A stretch of 45,256 nt of DNA from Acidobacteriota bacterium. Its GTDB lineage: Bacteria; Acidobacteriota; Thermoanaerobaculia; UBA5066. Under the pieces are notes generated by a model that was not told the DNA's origin, ran no database searches, and saw only the letters and a program-made list of their open reading frames with translations. Location: assembly GCA_022711615.1 (NCBI GenBank), contig JAKLER010000003.1, positions 1 to 45,256 on the forward strand, in the 5' to 3' direction. This document shows positions 1-9,078 of the stretch, one piece after another; position 1 is the stretch's first letter; the number at the start of each line of letters is the position of its first letter. A program made the position numbers and the translations under genes.

Positions 1-1
1 G

Positions 2-1834
2 ATCCCGCCCGAGGCGGCGAGGAGCGCGTCGCCTCTCGCGCTCGTCGGCCTCGTCGGCTCGATTGACAACGACATGGCCGGGACCGACATGACGATCGGC
101 GCCGACACGGCCCTGCACCGGATCGTTGAAGCCGTGGACGCGCTCGTCTCCACCGCCGCCAGCCACCAGAGGACCTTCGTCGTGGAGGTGATGGGGCGCC
201 ACTGCGGCTACCTGGCGCTGATGAGCGCGCTCGCGACGGGCGCCGGGTGGGTCTTCATCCCCGAGGCGCCGCCCGAGGGGGACGACTGGGAAGAGAAGCT
301 CTGCGCCGTCCTGGCCGAGGGGCGAAAGGCGGGCCGCCGCCACTCGACGGTGATCCTGGCCGAAGGGGCGGTCGACCGGCAGGGGCGCCCCATCGAGGCG
401 GAGCGGATCCGGAAGCTCCTCGAGGAGCGCCTCGGGACGGAGACGCGGACGACCGTCCTCGGCCATGTCCAGCGCGGCGGCGCCCCGAGCGCCTTCGACC
501 GGACGATGGGGACGCTCCTCGGCGTCGCGGCGATCGAGGAGGTCGTCCGCTGGGGGCCCGACGACGTCCCCTGCCTCATCGGGCTCCGCGAGAACCGCGT
601 GACGCGCGTGCCGCTCCTGGAGAACGTCGAGAAGGCGCGGGCAGTCGGCGAGGCGATCCGCTCAGGCGACTTCGAGCGGGCGATGACGCTCCGCGGGACG
701 TCCTTCCGGAGCTCCTTCCGGATCATGAAGACGCTCGTCCGTGCCTTTCCCCACGGGCCGCGAGACGGTCAGCGGCGGAGGCGGTTCCTCGTCCTCCACG
801 CCGGACCGCCCGCGCCGGGGATGAACACCGCCGTGCGCGCGGCGGTCCGCCTCCTCGTCGACCAGGGGCACGTCGTCCTCGGCGCGCGGGGCGGATTCGA
901 CGGGCTCCTCGCCGGCGACGTCGTGCCGCTCGACTGGATGAGCGTGAACGGCTGGGTCTCGCTCGGCGGCGCCGAGCTCGGGACGAGCCGCAGGGTCCCT
1001 GCGGCGGAGGACCTCGGGGCGCTCGCCGAGGTGCTGGCGGCGCGCCAGGTCGAAGGCGTACTCCTCGTCGGCGGCTGGGCGGCCTACCAGGCGGCGGGCC
1101 GGATGCAGTCGGCGCGCGCGGAGCACGCGGCCTTCCGCGTCCCGCTCGTCTGCGTGCCGGCGGGGATCGACAACTCCCTCCCCGGCTCCGAGCTCGCGAT
1201 CGGCGCCGACACGGCGCTGAACGCGATCGTCGAGGCGGTGGACCGGATCAAGCAGTCGGCCGTCGCCTGGAAGCGGACGTTCGTCGTGGAGGTGATGGGG
1301 CGCTGGTGCGGCTACCTCGCGGTCCTCTCCGGCCTCGCGACCGGAGCCGAGCGGGTCTTCACCCACGAGGAAGGGATCACGATGAAGGCGCTCGAGCGCG
1401 ACGTGGCGAGCCTCGTCGAGGGGTTCCGGAAGGGGAAGCGCCTCGCGCTGATGATCCGGAACGAGAACGCGAGCCCCGTCTTCACGACGGACTTCCTCCG
1501 GCGGCTGTTCGAGGCGGAGGGCCGGGGCGCGTTCGACGCGCGGCAGGCGATCCTCGGGCACCTCCAGCAGGGGGGCGACCCGACCCCCTTCGACAGGATC
1601 GTGGCGACCCGCTACGCGGCCCGGGCGGTGGAGGTCCTCCTCGAGGAGAGCGCGAAGGAGAGCCCCGCGGCCGTCTTCCTCGGCGTCCAGTCGGGCCGCC
1701 TGACGGCGTTCCCGCTGGACGCTCTCGCGTCGATGGTCGAGCCGGAGTTCGAGCGCGCCAGGGAACCGTGGTGGCGCTCGATCGAGCCCGTCGTTCGGCT
1801 GCTCGGACAGCCGGGGCCTTCGGCGAAGGCGTGA
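2..1834 (+). CDS. eukaryotic-type tandem-domain 6-phosphofructokinase, 5' partial
   Basis: Phosphorylates fructose 6-phosphate in glycolysis. The reading frame is open from base 2, so the start lies upstream of the window. Two PFK domains are joined near codon 260. The N-terminal half has GSIDND followed by GTDMTIGADTALHRI, then EVMGRHCGYLAL and GHVQRGG, so its catalytic Asp is kept. The C-terminal half has GIDNS in place of TIDND and GGWAAY where catalytic PFKs have GGDGS. This matches the regulatory half of eukaryotic PFK-1, which carries GGFEAY at that site. Stretches such as WVFIPE and DDWEEKLC also resemble animal and fungal PFK more than the usual ~320-residue bacterial PfkA. The likely arrangement is a catalytic N-half and an allosteric C-half. 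ATP as donor is inferred, because the N-terminal nucleotide loop is outside the window. Confidence 0.9.
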   Translation: MPPEAARSASPLALVGLVGSIDNDMAGTDMTIGADTALHRIVEAVDALVSTAASHQRTFVVEVMGRHCGYLALMSALATGAGWVFIPEAPPEGDDWEEKLCAVLAEGRKAGRRHSTVILAEGAVDRQGRPIEAERIRKLLEERLGTETRTTVLGHVQRGGAPSAFDRTMGTLLGVAAIEEVVRWGPDDVPCLIGLRENRVTRVPLLENVEKARAVGEAIRSGDFERAMTLRGTSFRSSFRIMKTLVRAFPHGPRDGQRRRRFLVLHAGPPAPGMNTAVRAAVRLLVDQGHVVLGARGGFDGLLAGDVVPLDWMSVNGWVSLGGAELGTSRRVPAAEDLGALAEVLAARQVEGVLLVGGWAAYQAAGRMQSARAEHAAFRVPLVCVPAGIDNSLPGSELAIGADTALNAIVEAVDRIKQSAVAWKRTFVVEVMGRWCGYLAVLSGLATGAERVFTHEEGITMKALERDVASLVEGFRKGKRLALMIRNENASPVFTTDFLRRLFEAEGRGAFDARQAILGHLQQGGDPTPFDRIVATRYAARAVEVLLEESAKESPAAVFLGVQSGRLTAFPLDALASMVEPEFERAREPWWRSIEPVVRLLGQPGPSAKA

Positions 1835-1843
1835 CCGGCCAGG

Positions 1844-1895
1844 GCGTCTCCCCCTCGAAGAACGACCCGCTCCCGAGGCCGGTCTCGTCGCGGTG
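1844..1895 (-). repeat. 52-bp repeat, copy 1 (intergenic)
   Basis: This copy differs at only two positions (1861 and 1876) from 5684-5735. It lies 9 bp after the stop of the tandem PFK gene, in the gap before the convergent gene at 1961. Read on the minus strand it would encode the same GHRDETG...EGET peptide that ends the pyrophosphate-PFK at 5679, but here it belongs to no gene. The rest of the gap (1896-1960) shows nothing I recognise. Confidence 0.85.
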
Positions 1896-1960
1896 GCCGG
1901 GCGAAAAGGGAGTCTCCTGCCGGTCGAGGCGTGCGGCAGGACGGGGCTTCGGCGACCTTC

Positions 1961-4513
1961 CTATTCCTGGAAGCGGTACTCGTAGTGGAAGTGGATCGCG
2001 GCGCCGTTCCCGCCGGCCCCGGCTCCCTGCCCCCACGTTCGCACCGTGACGACCTGGACGTCCCCGTCCTCGGGGCTTCTCCAGCCGAGGTCGAGGGTAA
2101 CGGACCGACTGTCGGGCGGCTTCCGGGCGGCTGACCCCAACCCTCCCTGGAGCACGCTCCCGTTCCATGTCGTCTGACTGACGAAGTTCGCGGCCTTGGG
2201 AGGCGCCGTCGCGCGTATCGCCTCTGTCCGGCCCGTGGACACGGCGATCTCAGCGCCCCAGCCTACCCGTGGCTCGGGGACCCGGATCGAGTCGAGTCGA
2301 AGCGTCACGTCGAAGGTCTCGTCCCGTCCGACCGAGGCCGGAAGAGGGCTCCAGCTCATTGCGTAGTCGAATTGCCACGTCGTCTGCCGGTCGGGCACCG
2401 TCACGTGAATCTTCGCGGAGTTGACGCCGGCCTCCGCCGTCGCCCGGGAGCTCGTGACCCGTGGGTCCTTCCAGACGTCGTTCCATTGCCTCACGAGCAC
2501 CCATCGCCCGGGGCCCTTCTTCGCCACCGGCGTCGGAGGGGCGGCCGTCTCCTTCTCGACCGCGGCGGTGGCGCGGTCCTCGGCCAGCACGGTCCCGTCG
2601 GGATGGACGAGCTTCACGGTGAACGGGTACTCGCCTTCCCGGACGAGGACCGGGGCCACTTTGGACGTCGAGCCCTCGGTCGCCACGACCTCGCCCGCGC
2701 CCGGCCACGACCATTCGAAGCGGTAGACGCCCTCGGGCCGGGCGTGAGCTTCGAAGTCGAACGTGGCTCCGGGCGGTCCGACGCCGCGCCGAGGCTGGAT
2801 GACGACCTCGTGCCGGAGCTCGTACGGCGGGCTCTCGAAATGGCGGCTGCCGGAGTCGATCTCGACGTGGAGCTTCTGGCCGTGCGCGAAGGAGTAGAGC
2901 TCCTCCTCGCCGGTCAGAGCGGTTCGACCGTCCGACACGAAGACTCGGAGCGGAGCCTTCACCATCTTTCCCGCGACGTTCTCGATCGTGTCGAGGAGGC
3001 CCTTCCGGAAGTGCAGCTTCCGGGTGGCCTCCACCTTCCCGCCGCGGGTGATGACGAGGGCGCCGGGCCCGGTGTACGCGACGTCGAGGTCGAAGGCCGA
3101 CCATGCGGGGTCGCGCTCGCGGAGGTGGACCATCCCGGGCTCGATACGGACGACCTGACGCCCCGAGGAGCCGTCCGGGCCGGGCCCCTCGAGCCGGTAC
3201 TCCGCCTTCAGCTCGAGGGTGGGGAAGAAGAGGTCCATCAGGTCGGCGCAGGCGTGGATGGCGACGGGCAGGAGGGCGGCCGCCTGCTCGCGGGCGAACG
3301 CCTGGGGAACCATGTACGGACCGAGCTTGCTCGTGAAGCCCGAGGCGGTCTCGAGCCCGGGGCCGAAGATCACCGAGTGATCGGGGTCGAACCAGTGGAA
3401 GCTGAGGCGTTCCTGGGCCATCGGGACCTCGCGCCCCGCGACCCTGCCGAGCAGCTTCGTCACGGCCCGCTTCCCGACGAAGCCCCGGACCGTGGCCGTC
3501 CGGACCACGAGGTCGCCGAACTGGGGCGAGGGATAGGGCGGCATGCCGTTCGTCGGGAGCGTCCCGGTGCGCCGGTCGAAGATCGTGTCCATCGAGTAGA
3601 AGGTGCGATTCGTGAAGAGAGCGACCTGGCGGGAAAGCGCCCTCGGCGCCTGGAGCGTCCCGCCGGCACTTGAGAGGTAGGGCCTCAAGGCCGCGTCGAT
3701 GACGGGGCTCGCGGCGGCGAGGCGGACGTCCGAGGTCGTCACGGCGGACTCGATCGGCTCGTCCATCGGGTGCGAGTCGTTTCGCACGTGGGCCGGCTGG
3801 GTCATGTCGCCGATCATGTGCATCGCCTCGCCGAGCGCCCGGTAGGCGCGGGCGAGGTAGAGGGAACGCTGCTCGGCCGCGTTCCCCGGCACGAGGCTTA
3901 CGTTCGTCTTGAAGTGGCTCTCTCGGAGACCGGGAGGAGGCGGGACGTCCTCCGGAGTCTCCATCGCGAGCTTGTACGCGACCATTCCTTGACGAAGGCT
4001 GAAGGGATTGTCCGGGTGGTCGAGGGCCCAGGTCACGGCCTCGATCCCCGGGCTGTCGTAGGTGCCGTGCGCCCAGAGCTGATCCGTCAGGAACGGCACC
4101 CCCGCCACCTGGAGCGGGTCGTAGAAGTGCCTCACCGAGGCGTAGAGGTGCGGCTCGTCGGCCCAGTCGCCGCCGAGGCTGATCCAGGCGGGCATGGCGT
4201 GACGCGCTTCGCCGATCTCGTAGGCCTCTGCGAGGCCTCCCGACGGCTTGACGAACATCGTCGAGCTCGTCACGGCGATGCCGCGGTGCAGGGCCTTGCG
4301 CTCGTCGGTCGGGACCGGCCCGAGCCGGAACTTCTCGGACGGCTCCCGTTCCATCTTCGCGAAGAACGCGGCCACGGCCTCGGCATTGATCTGCCTGTGG
4401 GGGGCCTGCGTCCAGCCCCGAAGCGGCGTCACGACGCCCAGAATCGTCAGCGCGAGCGCGCCGGAGGCGACGCGCGCCGTCCGGGCGCCCCTCAGAAGTC
4501 GAAGAGGACCCAT
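1961..4513 (-). CDS. secreted zinc-dependent phospholipase C / S1-P1 nuclease-like protein
   Basis: An 850-residue exported protein. Residues 1-33 look like a signal peptide (Arg-rich start, then a hydrophobic stretch). They are followed by WTQAPHRQI, compatible with the N-terminal Trp and His that bind zinc in the PLC/S1-P1 superfamily. Further family marks are a DEP...RHFYDP stretch and, near residues 228-245, HMIGDMTQPAHVRND, the HxxGDxxQPxH zinc motif. An Ig/PKD-like beta domain (about 570-660) and an unrecognised beta-rich tail (about 680-850) follow. The substrate, phospholipid or nucleic acid, cannot be decided. The ATG at 4513 lies inside the end of the FHA gene (22-nt overlap), which suggests coupled translation. 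The frame is open further upstream, but only this start gives a signal peptide. Confidence 0.75.
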   Translation of the reverse strand: MGPLRLLRGARTARVASGALALTILGVVTPLRGWTQAPHRQINAEAVAAFFAKMEREPSEKFRLGPVPTDERKALHRGIAVTSSTMFVKPSGGLAEAYEIGEARHAMPAWISLGGDWADEPHLYASVRHFYDPLQVAGVPFLTDQLWAHGTYDSPGIEAVTWALDHPDNPFSLRQGMVAYKLAMETPEDVPPPPGLRESHFKTNVSLVPGNAAEQRSLYLARAYRALGEAMHMIGDMTQPAHVRNDSHPMDEPIESAVTTSDVRLAAASPVIDAALRPYLSSAGGTLQAPRALSRQVALFTNRTFYSMDTIFDRRTGTLPTNGMPPYPSPQFGDLVVRTATVRGFVGKRAVTKLLGRVAGREVPMAQERLSFHWFDPDHSVIFGPGLETASGFTSKLGPYMVPQAFAREQAAALLPVAIHACADLMDLFFPTLELKAEYRLEGPGPDGSSGRQVVRIEPGMVHLRERDPAWSAFDLDVAYTGPGALVITRGGKVEATRKLHFRKGLLDTIENVAGKMVKAPLRVFVSDGRTALTGEEELYSFAHGQKLHVEIDSGSRHFESPPYELRHEVVIQPRRGVGPPGATFDFEAHARPEGVYRFEWSWPGAGEVVATEGSTSKVAPVLVREGEYPFTVKLVHPDGTVLAEDRATAAVEKETAAPPTPVAKKGPGRWVLVRQWNDVWKDPRVTSSRATAEAGVNSAKIHVTVPDRQTTWQFDYAMSWSPLPASVGRDETFDVTLRLDSIRVPEPRVGWGAEIAVSTGRTEAIRATAPPKAANFVSQTTWNGSVLQGGLGSAARKPPDSRSVTLDLGWRSPEDGDVQVVTVRTWGQGAGAGGNGAAIHFHYEYRFQE

Positions 4514-5574
4514 CGGTCGTCCCTCCGGCACCATCGGAGGTAGAAGTCGAATCCGTCGATCGTCACCGTGTACTCGGCGGTCCGGACCGTCGTCGCGACG
4601 GACGGCTCCGCGGGGGGCGCGAGGAAGGTGAGCTGCGATCTCTCGAGCAGGTCGGCGAAGGAGGCCATCGCCGCCGGCTTGTTGCGGAACAGGGCGGCGT
4701 ACGTCGCCTGCCGCTCCGTGGCGATCCAGGAGACCGCCTCGTCCACCGCGCCGGCCCTCAGCGCCCGCTGGAACGCGCTGAGGCTGTCGCCGATCCGCCG
4801 CCGCTCGGCTTCGAGGTCCGGGTACTCCTTCCAGTCGTCGACGGGCGGGGGGGGCGCCGGGGGCGCCTGCGCGGTCGCGGTCTCGATGGCCCGTCGATTC
4901 CCGTCGCCTGCGTCGCCGCCGTCCGCGCCCGGGTGCGACCCCCAGAACCACCAGCCGAGGGCCCCGAGCAGGAGGAGGAGCGCGGCCGCTGGCGCCGCGA
5001 CGAGAAGACCCCGTGCGAACGGCGAGCGTCGCCGCGCGGAGGTTTCGGGCCGCTTCGGGGTGGGGCGGGGGAGAGGCGCGGGGACCGGGGGAAGGAGGCC
5101 GGGGATCGCAGTCGCCGGGGTCCATCGATCGAGGCCGGGGCCCCAGAGCTCGTCGTCAGGCGCAACCTGTCCGTTCGCCGCGAAGCCGGTCAGGTCCTCC
5201 CAGGCGTACGGGCCGAGGCGTTGGCCGCCCCGGGCGAGGAAGTAGCTCGCGTCCCCGTCGGCGGCGTCGGGCGGCGTGCCGGCCGCCGGGACGTCGCGAA
5301 ACTCGAGCTCGACTCCGCAGAGCCGGACGCGGTCGCCGTCTTTCAGGAGAGCTCTGGAGACGCGGCGCCCGTTCACGCAGGTGCCGTTGGAGCTGCCGAG
5401 GTCCTCGATCGCCCAATCGTCCCCGCTCCGCACGAGGCGCGCGTGGTGGCGGGAGACTCCCGGGTCGGCGAGGACGAAGTGGTTGTCGGGCTCGCGGCCC
5501 AGGCCGAGCGGGCCGTCGCCGCCCAAGGGCTCGGAACGGCCCGTCTCCCCCGTGCACCACCGGATCTCGGCCAT
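4492..5574 (-). CDS. FHA and GYF_2 domain membrane protein
   Basis: A 360-residue protein. Residues 1-100 form an FHA domain, a phosphothreonine-binding fold, with GREPDNHF, SRHHARL and GSSNGTCVNG. A GYF_2-type domain follows (about 108-160, LGPYAWEDL and ELWGPGLDRW), then a Pro-rich linker, one transmembrane helix (about 187-212) and a C-terminal domain of about 140 residues that I do not recognise. The N-terminal domains should be cytoplasmic and the C-terminal one outside. The ATG at 5574 has an AGAGG ribosome site 7 nt upstream. The gene overlaps the secreted zinc protein downstream by 22 nt, so the two probably form an operon. No Ser/Thr kinase partner is seen in the window. Confidence 0.8.
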   Translation of the reverse strand: MAEIRWCTGETGRSEPLGGDGPLGLGREPDNHFVLADPGVSRHHARLVRSGDDWAIEDLGSSNGTCVNGRRVSRALLKDGDRVRLCGVELEFRDVPAAGTPPDAADGDASYFLARGGQRLGPYAWEDLTGFAANGQVAPDDELWGPGLDRWTPATAIPGLLPPVPAPLPRPTPKRPETSARRRSPFARGLLVAAPAAALLLLLGALGWWFWGSHPGADGGDAGDGNRRAIETATAQAPPAPPPPVDDWKEYPDLEAERRRIGDSLSAFQRALRAGAVDEAVSWIATERQATYAALFRNKPAAMASFADLLERSQLTFLAPPAEPSVATTVRTAEYTVTIDGFDFYLRWCRRDDRWVLFDF

Positions 5575-5678
5575 GAACGACCTCTGCCGGGTCTCCCCGG
5601 AAGAGGGAACGGACGCCCGCTCCCTCCGCGACTTCCCAGTATCGCCCAGGCGGTCCCCGGCCGCCCCGAACCCGCCGG

Positions 5679-7022
5679 CTACAGCGTCTCCCCCTCGAAG
5701 TACGACCCGCTCCCGGGGCCGGTCTCGTCGCGGTGACCCGAGGGCAGGAGAACGATCGGCGGGAGCTCGTTCTCGACGAGGTAGCCGAAGCGCTGCCGGA
5801 AGTCGGCGAGCGACATGCCGCAGGTGGCCGCGAACTTCGCGAGCTCGTGCGGGTCCTCGAAGTCGTCCTTCCGGAGCCGGATCATGTAGCGGCGCGCGAT
5901 CGCGTACCGGGTCGAGTGGACGTCCACCATCCTCACTTTCGTCCGTCCCGTCGCCGGGTCGAGCATCTGCTCGAACGGGATCGCGACGAAGTTCCCCCCC
6001 TGCATCGAGACCATCGCCCCCGTGCCGCCGGAGAGGATGTACTTGGCCGCGCAGTACCCGAGGTCGCGCGTGTACTCGAGGTCGAACGGGATCGGGTCGG
6101 CGCAGCGGAGCTCGTAGCCGATGTTCTTGTCCGTGACGGTCGCCTTCACGCCGAGCTTCTTCAGCTCCTCCTGGACGGCCATCTTCAGGATCTCGCCGAT
6201 GTTCACGTCGGCGATCCGGAGGTGCCCGTGGGCGTCCCTCTCGGCCTCCGCGAGCCCCTTCAGCTCCTCGGGGTCGAGCTCGAGGACGAGCCCCTCGGCG
6301 ATGATCGCCACGCCGTCTCGCCGCCCGTAGCTGAGCCTCTTCAGGATCGCCCCGACGAGCGTGTCGACGATCGCCTTGAACCTCACCTTCTGCCCCTGGA
6401 ACTCCTCCGGGATCAGCGTGAGAGTTGCTCCCGCGGCCTTGCCGATCCCGAGGGCGAGGTGGCCGGCCTTCCTCCCCATCGCGATGACGAAGTACCAGCG
6501 CGAGGTCGTCCGCGCGTCGACCATCAGGTTCTTGACGATCTCGACGCCCACATGGCGCGCCGTCTGGAAGCCGAAGGTGTCGACGTCGGGCGGGAGGTCG
6601 AGGTCGTTGTCGATCGTCTTCGGGACGTGGACGACGGCGATGCGGCCGTCGGCCTTCTCGGCGAGCTTCATCGCGGAGAAGGCCGTGTCGTCGCCCCCGA
6701 TCGTGACGAGGCGGGAGACGTTGAGGCGAAGGAGCGAGATGACGGCGTTCTCGAGGAGCTGCGGGTCCTTCGTCGGGTTCGCGCGGGCGATGCCGATGTG
6801 CGAGCCGCCGCGGAAGTGGATCCGGCTCACCTCTTCGATCGTGAGCGGGTGGACGTGCTCGATGTTCCCCTGCATGAGCCACTGGAAGCCGTCGCGGATG
6901 CCGAGGACGGAGACGCCCTCGAGCTCGGCGCGGATCGTGGCCGCGCTGATGACGCTGTTGATGCCGGGCGCCGGCCCGCCGCCGACGAGGATGGCCATGT
7001 TCTTGTGCGGGCTCGTGGTCAT
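5679..7022 (-). CDS. pyrophosphate-dependent phosphofructokinase-type enzyme
   Basis: Predicted to phosphorylate fructose 6-phosphate reversibly with pyrophosphate (447 residues). Donor-determining motifs are of the PPi type: GGDDT near residue 110 in place of GGDGS, and PKTIDNDL near 133 in place of PGTIDND. The N-terminal loop GGGPAPGINS and AMGRKAGHLALG are also present. The start at 7022 has GGAGG just upstream and a TAGACT -10-like hexamer at 7044-7049 (minus strand). The last ~17 residues (GHRDETGPGSGSYFEGET) coincide with a 52-bp repeat also found at 1844-1895, so this tail may be an addition to the enzyme. Having a second PFK of a different class within 5 kb suggests separate control of glycolytic and reverse flux. 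Confidence 0.88.
   Translation of the reverse strand: MTTSPHKNMAILVGGGPAPGINSVISAATIRAELEGVSVLGIRDGFQWLMQGNIEHVHPLTIEEVSRIHFRGGSHIGIARANPTKDPQLLENAVISLLRLNVSRLVTIGGDDTAFSAMKLAEKADGRIAVVHVPKTIDNDLDLPPDVDTFGFQTARHVGVEIVKNLMVDARTTSRWYFVIAMGRKAGHLALGIGKAAGATLTLIPEEFQGQKVRFKAIVDTLVGAILKRLSYGRRDGVAIIAEGLVLELDPEELKGLAEAERDAHGHLRIADVNIGEILKMAVQEELKKLGVKATVTDKNIGYELRCADPIPFDLEYTRDLGYCAAKYILSGGTGAMVSMQGGNFVAIPFEQMLDPATGRTKVRMVDVHSTRYAIARRYMIRLRKDDFEDPHELAKFAATCGMSLADFRQRFGYLVENELPPIVLLPSGHRDETGPGSGSYFEGETL
5684..5735 (-). repeat. 52-bp repeat, copy 2 (3' end of PPi-PFK gene)
   Basis: Matches 1844-1895 at 50 of 52 positions with no gaps. Here it supplies the C-terminal codons of the pyrophosphate-PFK and ends about 5 bp before its stop. 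Similarity ends sharply at both edges. Confidence 0.85.
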
Positions 7023-7074
7023 GAGGCCTCCGTGAGGCGGGGAAGTCTACGGCAGCGGGAGGGAGACGGAGGCC

Positions 7075-8994
7075 TCACGCGGACGGAACGAGCGGGCGCG
7101 TGAGCGCGGCGAACGTCGCCGGCCAGGACGCGGGGCGGGCTCCGTCGCGCCCGAGGGCGGTCCCGGGGAAGAAGGGGGCGGCCGCCTCGCCGAGGCGCGC
7201 GGCGAGGGCGAGGTCCCCGGCGTCGCGGGCGGCGAGCGCGCGCACGACGAGGACGGCGGGGGCGGCGGCCCGCTCCTCGGGGAGCGCCGCCAGCGCCGCG
7301 CGGAGGGTCTCCTCTCGGCGGAGGAGGCGCAGGCTCTCGAGGAGGAGGGCGTCGGACCCTTCGCCCGGGTCGAGGCGCGCGAGCTTTCGAGCGAGCTCGA
7401 GGGCCCGCTCGAGCCGCCCCGCCTCGTGCGCCCGCCCGACCTGCTCGGAGAGGGAGGCGAGGTAGACGGCGAAGGACGCCGGGTCCGCGATCCCCCGCCC
7501 GAGCGCGCGACCGAAGAAGCTCCAGCCCAGCGGCGGCGCGACGACGTCGGCGAGCTCCGGCGGGAACGGCACGAGGCGCGGCCCGAGCTCGGGCCGGCGC
7601 TCGTACCAGGGCGGACGGGCGAGCCGCTCCGCCCGGCTCTCCGCGGAGCGCGGCGCGGAGGCGGCCGCGTACCACGGGTAGAGGAGGAACGGCGAGGCGA
7701 GCGGCTCCTTCGAGAGGACGTTCTCGGGGGAGACGCTCGGCCTCCCCGCGTCGTCGGGGCCGACGGCGAGAGGGGGGACCACGCGCTCGAGCTCCGGCGT
7801 GAGCGGGGCGCGCCGGCAGTTCGCGACGTAGGTGTCGACGAGCGAGGGGTGGACGAGGAGCGGCGGAAGGTTGAGCGCCACCGAGAGGACGGCGACGGCC
7901 CGTCGGCCCCCGGTGCCGAGGCCCTCGGCGGCGAGCGCGGCCCACGGCGCAAGGAGCGGCACGGCGGGGATGAGGAGACGCGGTCCCCAACCGCCGACGC
8001 CGTGCCAGGCCCACCAGGCGGCGGCGGTGGCGAGGAGGACCAGGAACGCGAGGACCGAGCCGGCCGCGGCGAGACAGAGCGGCGCGTCGCCCGGGCGGCG
8101 GAGCGCGCGCGAGAGAGCTGCGGCCGCGAGGAGCGCCGCCGGGAAGAAGAGGACGAGGCCGCGATTCGGCCCGACGAGGAGCCGCCAGAGGCCCTCGGGG
8201 AGCGGGTGCGTGAAGCCCTCCCCTTCGTAGCCCGAGAAGAGCCGGCCGAAGCGGTGGAGCTCGAAGGCGACCCATGCGGCGACGGGGAGAGCGGCGCCGG
8301 CCGCGGCGGCCGCGAGCCGCCGTCCGCGGAGCGCGGACGCGGCGAAGAGCGGGAGGAGGAGGATCGGCGCAACGGCGGCGAGGCTCGACTTGACGAGGAG
8401 CGCGGCTCCGGCAGCGAGGCCGGCGCCGAACGCGCGGCGGCGGGAGACGCGCGGGTCGTCCTCTCGGACGGCGCCGAGGGCGAGGAGCAGCGTGCCGGCC
8501 AGGGCGGCCGCCTGGAGAGCCTCGGAGAAGTCGGAGGTGGCATACGACCCGAGCGGCCCGCCGAGCGACGCGAGGAGGATCGCGAGCCCCTGGAGCGAGG
8601 TCGAGGCCCCGGCGAGCCGGGCGATCCCGCCTGCGGCCGCCGCCGCGAGGAGGACCCCCGCGAGCGGCGCGAGGAGGAAGAGGGGCTGGGAGGTGCCGGG
8701 CCCGAGCGCGCCCTCGACGGCGGGCGCGGCGGCCGCCGCCGGGAGCTGGGCGAGACTCGCCCCGAGGCCGTAGCGCGAGACGGCGTCGGCCTCGCGCTCG
8801 AACGCGCGCGGGGCCCCCTTCCCGATCCCGAGCTCGCCCGTCTCGACGATCGCGACGGCCGTGCCGATCGTCTGCCGCCCGTCGGAGACCTTCCCCGCGT
8901 GCCGGTCGTCGGCCGTAAGGAGGAGCGCCGCGGCGACGGCGAGGAGCGCCCCGCGGGCGGGGCGCGGCAGGGCGGGGGCGGGCCGGGATGGCAC
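7075..8994 (-). CDS. GT-C type membrane glycosyltransferase with helical C-terminal tail
   Basis: A 639-residue integral membrane protein. The N-terminus has a hydrophobic anchor followed by SDGRQTIGTAVAIVETGELG, a stretch I associate with polyprenyl-phosphate-dependent glycosyltransferase-like proteins. Roughly nine hydrophobic segments follow up to about residue 390. AWWAWHGVGGWGPRLLIPAV resembles the W-rich loop before the last helices of GT39/GT-C relatives. From about 500 to 639 the sequence is Ala/Arg/Leu-rich and helical, possibly TPR-like. The chosen GTG (8994) gives a clean N-terminal helix; a TACCCT hexamer lies 6 nt upstream. It diverges from the radical SAM gene at 9079. The sugar and acceptor are unknown. 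Confidence 0.65.
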   Translation of the reverse strand: MPSRPAPALPRPARGALLAVAAALLLTADDRHAGKVSDGRQTIGTAVAIVETGELGIGKGAPRAFEREADAVSRYGLGASLAQLPAAAAAPAVEGALGPGTSQPLFLLAPLAGVLLAAAAAGGIARLAGASTSLQGLAILLASLGGPLGSYATSDFSEALQAAALAGTLLLALGAVREDDPRVSRRRAFGAGLAAGAALLVKSSLAAVAPILLLPLFAASALRGRRLAAAAAGAALPVAAWVAFELHRFGRLFSGYEGEGFTHPLPEGLWRLLVGPNRGLVLFFPAALLAAAALSRALRRPGDAPLCLAAAGSVLAFLVLLATAAAWWAWHGVGGWGPRLLIPAVPLLAPWAALAAEGLGTGGRRAVAVLSVALNLPPLLVHPSLVDTYVANCRRAPLTPELERVVPPLAVGPDDAGRPSVSPENVLSKEPLASPFLLYPWYAAASAPRSAESRAERLARPPWYERRPELGPRLVPFPPELADVVAPPLGWSFFGRALGRGIADPASFAVYLASLSEQVGRAHEAGRLERALELARKLARLDPGEGSDALLLESLRLLRREETLRAALAALPEERAAAPAVLVVRALAARDAGDLALAARLGEAAAPFFPGTALGRDGARPASWPATFAALTRPLVPSA

Positions 8995-9064
8995 GGCGGG
9001 AGGGTACCGCAACGACGCGGCGCGGCGCGGCCGGGACGTTGCCGGACGGCGCCGGGGGCGCGTG

Positions 9065-9070
9065 GATAAT
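9065..9070 (+). promoter_or_regulatory. -10-like hexamer, probable leaderless start
   Basis: GATAAT (5 of 6 to TATAAT) ends exactly 8 nt before the ATG at 9079. No Shine-Dalgarno sequence fits between them, so transcription would begin at or next to the start codon. The same spacing recurs at 20098 and 36003. Confidence 0.5.
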
Positions 9071-9078
9071 CCGTCCGA

